Source of the DNA: Anarhynchus alexandrinus
Lineage: Eukaryota; Chordata; Aves; Charadriiformes; Charadriidae
NCBI GenBank assembly: GCA_008711295.1
Contig: VUYV01000010.1
Location: 6,127,932-6,191,931, forward strand
Direction: 5' to 3'
DNA: 64,000 nucleotides
Shown: positions 62,186 to 64,000 of the stretch, one piece after another
How positions within the stretch are numbered: the first letter of the stretch is position 1
Layout of the letters: every line of letters begins with the position of its first letter
Position numbers and translations under genes: made by a program
The notes under the pieces: model-generated
Seen by the model: the letters and a program-made list of their open reading frames with translations, nothing else
What the model was told of the DNA's origin: nothing
Database searches by the model: none

Positions 62186-62192
62186 TAGCACC
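62186..62192 (-). promoter_or_regulatory. SPARC: miR-29 seed match 2 in the SPARC 3' UTR
   Basis: A second GGTGCTA lies 33 bases from the first, within the spacing at which neighbouring sites can act cooperatively. It lies about 115 bases after the stop codon. Confidence 0.6.
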
Positions 62193-62203
62193 TTGTTCCC
62201 AGG

Positions 62204-62229
62204 GAAAAACAAAACAAAACAAAACAAAA
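62204..62229 (+). repeat. (AAAAC)n simple repeat
   Basis: About five AAAAC units inside the SPARC 3' UTR, reading GTTTT on the transcript strand, close to the miR-29 sites. Confidence 0.85.
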
Positions 62230-62303
62230 GCGGTTTTAAAAACCGAAGGAAGTGGGAAGGTTAAAACAAGACAAAGTTGGCAGCAGAGACGGAAGCTGGG
62301 GGT

Positions 62304-62332
62304 TTAGATCACAAGATCCTTGTCGATGTCCT
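62304..62332 (-). CDS. SPARC: SPARC last coding exon (C-terminus and stop)
   Basis: After a CTTCCACAG acceptor, two bases finish a Gln codon. The peptide DIDKDLVI and a TAA stop (62306-62304) follow. The DIDKDLVI C-terminus is a hallmark of SPARC across vertebrates. The 29 coding bases fit exactly with the phase-1 end of the preceding exon (E-C|AG). The same exon continues into the 3' UTR. Confidence 0.95.
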
Positions 62333-62519
62333 CTGTGGAAGGAAAAGAGAGAGACGAGGTTAGGAGGCGGCTGCTCCCAGGGTCCCACTGCTCCTGCCAT
62401 CCCCCCTCCCCGCTCTGCCCAGGACCAGCTGTAATGCATTGCTTCATCCTAAGTGGGGGCTTTGGGGGTGCTTTTGGGTGTCCCCTCCAACCCTTTTTCC
62501 TTCCCTACACGGTACTTAC
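62333..62519 (-). other. SPARC: SPARC intron before the last exon
   Basis: A 187-base intron with a GC|GTAAGT donor and a CCACAG acceptor. Nothing else is seen. Confidence 0.85.
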
Positions 62520-62668
62520 GCTCCTTAATGCCGAAGCAGCTGGCCCACTCCTCCAGGGCGATGTACTTGTCGTTGTCCAGGTCGCAAGCCTCGAAGAAGC
62601 GGGTGGTGCAGTGCTCCATGGGGATGAGGGGAGCACGGAGCGGGGCCAGCTCGGTGTGGGACAGGTAC
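62520..62668 (-). CDS. SPARC: SPARC exon encoding EF-hand 2 of the EC domain
   Basis: This 149-base exon (CTCGGCAG acceptor; GAGC|GTAAGT donor) reads [17 protein letters not shown], then [20 protein letters not shown] and [12 protein letters not shown]. It contains the canonical EF-hand loop [12 protein letters not shown], with the two cysteines 16 residues apart (EAC...ASC) whose disulfide braces EF-hand 2 in SPARC. PLIPME includes the Met-Glu pair known to contribute to the collagen-binding site. YLSHTEL is the end of EF-hand 1. SPARC is a secreted matricellular glycoprotein that binds fibrillar collagen and modulates matrix assembly. Phase 2 in, phase 1 out, consistent with both neighbours. 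Confidence 0.97.
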
Positions 62669-63377
62669 CTGCCGAGGTGACCACACAGTCAACACGCTGC
62701 CCGCCAGCACCGGCTGTCCTCCCACGGGAGGGGAGATGCTCTGCCGGGTGTGGGGGCCAGCGCAGGGCAAGATGCTGGCCCCAAATCTTGGTCTGGTTTG
62801 ATTGCTGTGCCAGCACCCTCCCAGTGTCCACCACTGAGTGTCATGAAGGTCAAGGGCTGGTGTCTGCTTTTGCAACCGGCTGTGCTAGTCACAAAATAGC
62901 CAGCAGCTGGGGGTCCTCACCGGCTGCCCCCACCCCACGGGTCTGTGTGTGTGATGGCCCTCGTGCCCATCTCCAGCTCACAGCTAAGCCAGCAGCTGCT
63001 ATCTCAGCTGTTGAAGTTATCCGGGGGGCCTTTGGACTAAGATATTTTAGGGAACTATCATAGGACAGTAAATCTGAGAAGACAGAAACTCCACACCCAA
63101 GGGAGGTGGGAGCAGCTGGGGCTGGGGGAGCCCCCTCAGCCTGCAGAAGAGCTTTTTGCAGAAAGAAAAACTGCCTCTACCCCAGCCTGGTTTGCCCCAG
63201 CTGCTGCCAGATGTGTGCAGGGGTTATCCCTTCACAGGGCTTTGCCTGTGCTTTTGCCACCAGCCACCCACTTGTGTCACATCTCCAGCCTTGACACGTT
63301 CTGTCACCGAATCACCCCAGTCCTCAGGCAGGAAAGGGTCCCAGTGGGGGCTCCTGTCCTGCTCTGCCGCCACTCAC
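62669..63377 (-). other. SPARC: SPARC intron between the EF-hand exons
   Basis: A 709-base intron with a GATGG|GTGAGT donor. It contains no recognised element. A 247-codon open frame on the plus strand (62320-63063) spans this intron and the neighbouring exons antisense to SPARC and is judged spurious. Confidence 0.85.
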
Positions 63378-63526
63378 CCATCGATGGGGTGCTGGTCCAG
63401 CTGCCCGAACTGCCAGTGCACGGGGAAGATGTACATGTTGTAGTTCTTCTCAAAGTCGCGGGCCAGCAGCTCCACGGTGTGGTCACCAGCCTCCAGGCGC
63501 TTCTCGTTCTCGTGGATCTTCTTCAC
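63378..63526 (-). CDS. SPARC: SPARC exon encoding helix C region and EF-hand 1 start
   Basis: This 149-base exon begins after a CTACAACAG acceptor with [19 protein letters not shown]. It continues [19 protein letters not shown] and ends [12 protein letters not shown]. The segment LDQHPIDG plus YLSHTE from the next exon is the unusual EF-hand 1 of SPARC, whose loop has a one-residue insertion. [11 protein letters not shown] is a strongly conserved packing element. Phase 0 in, phase 2 out (GAT GG|G). All residues fit a vertebrate SPARC, and no frameshift is present. Confidence 0.97.
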
Positions 63527-63695
63527 CTGTTGTAGGGGAGGCCGGGGAGACCTTGTCAGCAGGGGAATGGGGTCCAAGGGGGGACCCCAGGAGGGGCTTT
63601 ACATGGGGAGACACAGGTCATTCTGGATAGGCTTCCCATGTGTGCTGGGCTCCTTTGGTGGTGCGGGCTCCCAGGGTCCCTCCCCAATCCCTCAC
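63527..63695 (-). other. SPARC: SPARC intron
   Basis: A 169-base intron joining two phase-0 ends (CTCAAG|GTGAGG donor, CTACAACAG acceptor). Nothing else is recognised. Confidence 0.85.
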
Positions 63696-63829
63696 CTTGA
63701 GCTTCTGCTTCTCGGTCAGCAGGTTGTTGTCCTCATCGCGCTCGTACAGGGTGATCAGCACATTCTTGAGCCAGTCCCTCATGCGCAGGGGGAACTCAGT
63801 CAGCTCTGTGTCCAGGCAGGCGGGGATGA
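63696..63829 (-). CDS. SPARC: SPARC exon encoding the start of the EC domain
   Basis: This is the most 5' SPARC exon in the window. A GACTTCCAG acceptor is followed by two bases of a split codon. Then come [35 protein letters not shown] and LLTEKQKLK up to a CTCAAG|GTGAGG donor. [13 protein letters not shown] is the amphipathic helix A that opens the EC domain; the Arg of MRDW and the Asn of KNVL are known collagen-contacting residues. NNLLTE corresponds to the helix C site where matrix metalloproteinases nick SPARC to raise collagen affinity. Upstream exons (signal peptide, acidic N-terminal part, follistatin-like domain) lie beyond the window. Confidence 0.97.
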
Positions 63830-64000
63830 CTGGAAGTCACACATGGTGGTCAGCACAGCGCCTGGACATGCAGCCCCAGACCCCAGACCCACAGCCCCAG
63901 TGCCCTCCCACCTCTGCCCTGCATCTGCCTGGACCTTTGCTCTCCCTCAGCCCATGGGCAAGGGGGCTGGGCTCAGGTTAGGGGTCCCCTTGTCTAAGGG
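63830..64000 (-). other. SPARC: SPARC intron (partial) at the window edge
   Basis: Intronic sequence 5' of the last listed exon. No further SPARC exon is found before the window ends. Confidence 0.8.

Larger units (their letters stand above)
60985..62303 (-). other. SPARC: SPARC 3' untranslated region
   Basis: This is the sequence after the SPARC stop codon, read on the minus strand. It is about 1.3 kb if cleavage follows the distal AATAAA (61000-61005). It contains two GGTGCTA miR-29 seed matches near its start, a (GTTTT)n simple repeat at 62204-62229, and A- or T-rich homopolymers at about 61107-61119, 61242-61260 and 61673-61689. The 3' end is inferred from the poly(A) signals, since no transcript is available. 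Confidence 0.75.

Noticed and set aside
62320..63063. 247-codon open frame on the plus strand over the SPARC 3' exons
   Set aside because: It is antisense to well-supported SPARC exons, shows no domain and owes its openness to the GC-rich coding sequence on the other strand.

Overview
This window is vertebrate nuclear DNA, most likely from a bird. It holds the 5' half of a FAT2 (FAT atypical cadherin 2) gene and the 3' end of a SPARC (osteonectin) gene. Both are on the minus strand, with about 31 kb of mostly gene-free DNA between them. FAT2 and SPARC are also neighbours in the same orientation in mammals. The evidence for a bird is two CR1 LINE 3' ends, including the terminal ATTCTATG-type octamers, together with sparse repeats, short introns and vertebrate splice sites. 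I cannot name the species. A crocodilian or turtle is less likely but not excluded.

Layout from low to high coordinates. Positions 1-17259 hold six coding exons of FAT2 (minus strand, so the 5' end is on the right): 13974-17259 (start codon, about 1088 residues in one exon), 13205-13519, 6071-6132, 4907-5218, 4054-4264 and 1423-1562. Their phases join perfectly (1-1, 1-1, 1-0, 0-0, 0-1, 1-0) and give the first 1435 residues: a signal peptide and about 13 cadherin repeats. The rest of FAT2 lies beyond position 1. A splice acceptor only 21 bases before the ATG shows that the 5' leader is spliced. The best candidate for the upstream non-coding exon and promoter is a CpG-rich block at about 29555-29930 with a consensus donor.

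Positions 30000-60970 are intergenic. They contain two CR1 3' fragments (47262-47781 and 58428-58738), an older LINE-like relic (about 27050-27220), several small tandem repeats, a pentanucleotide minisatellite beside a CpG island (57605-58110), and a weak, frame-broken stretch at about 53000-53395 that may be a decayed BPI/LBP-fold fragment.

Positions 60985-63829 hold the last four coding exons of SPARC (63696-63829, 63378-63526, 62520-62668, 62304-62332) and its roughly 1.3 kb 3' UTR. These exons encode most of the extracellular calcium-binding (EC) domain with its two EF hands. The UTR carries two closely spaced miR-29 seed matches and two AATAAA signals. The rest of SPARC lies beyond position 64000.

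FAT2 is a giant adhesion protein of epithelia and cerebellar granule cells. SPARC is a secreted collagen-binding matricellular protein. They are neighbours but not known to work in one pathway. I see no mobile cassette, CRISPR array, operon or other new multi-gene system. The most useful observations are the FAT2 leader exon with its uORF, the paired miR-29 sites, the possible BPI-like relic and the orphan CpG island.
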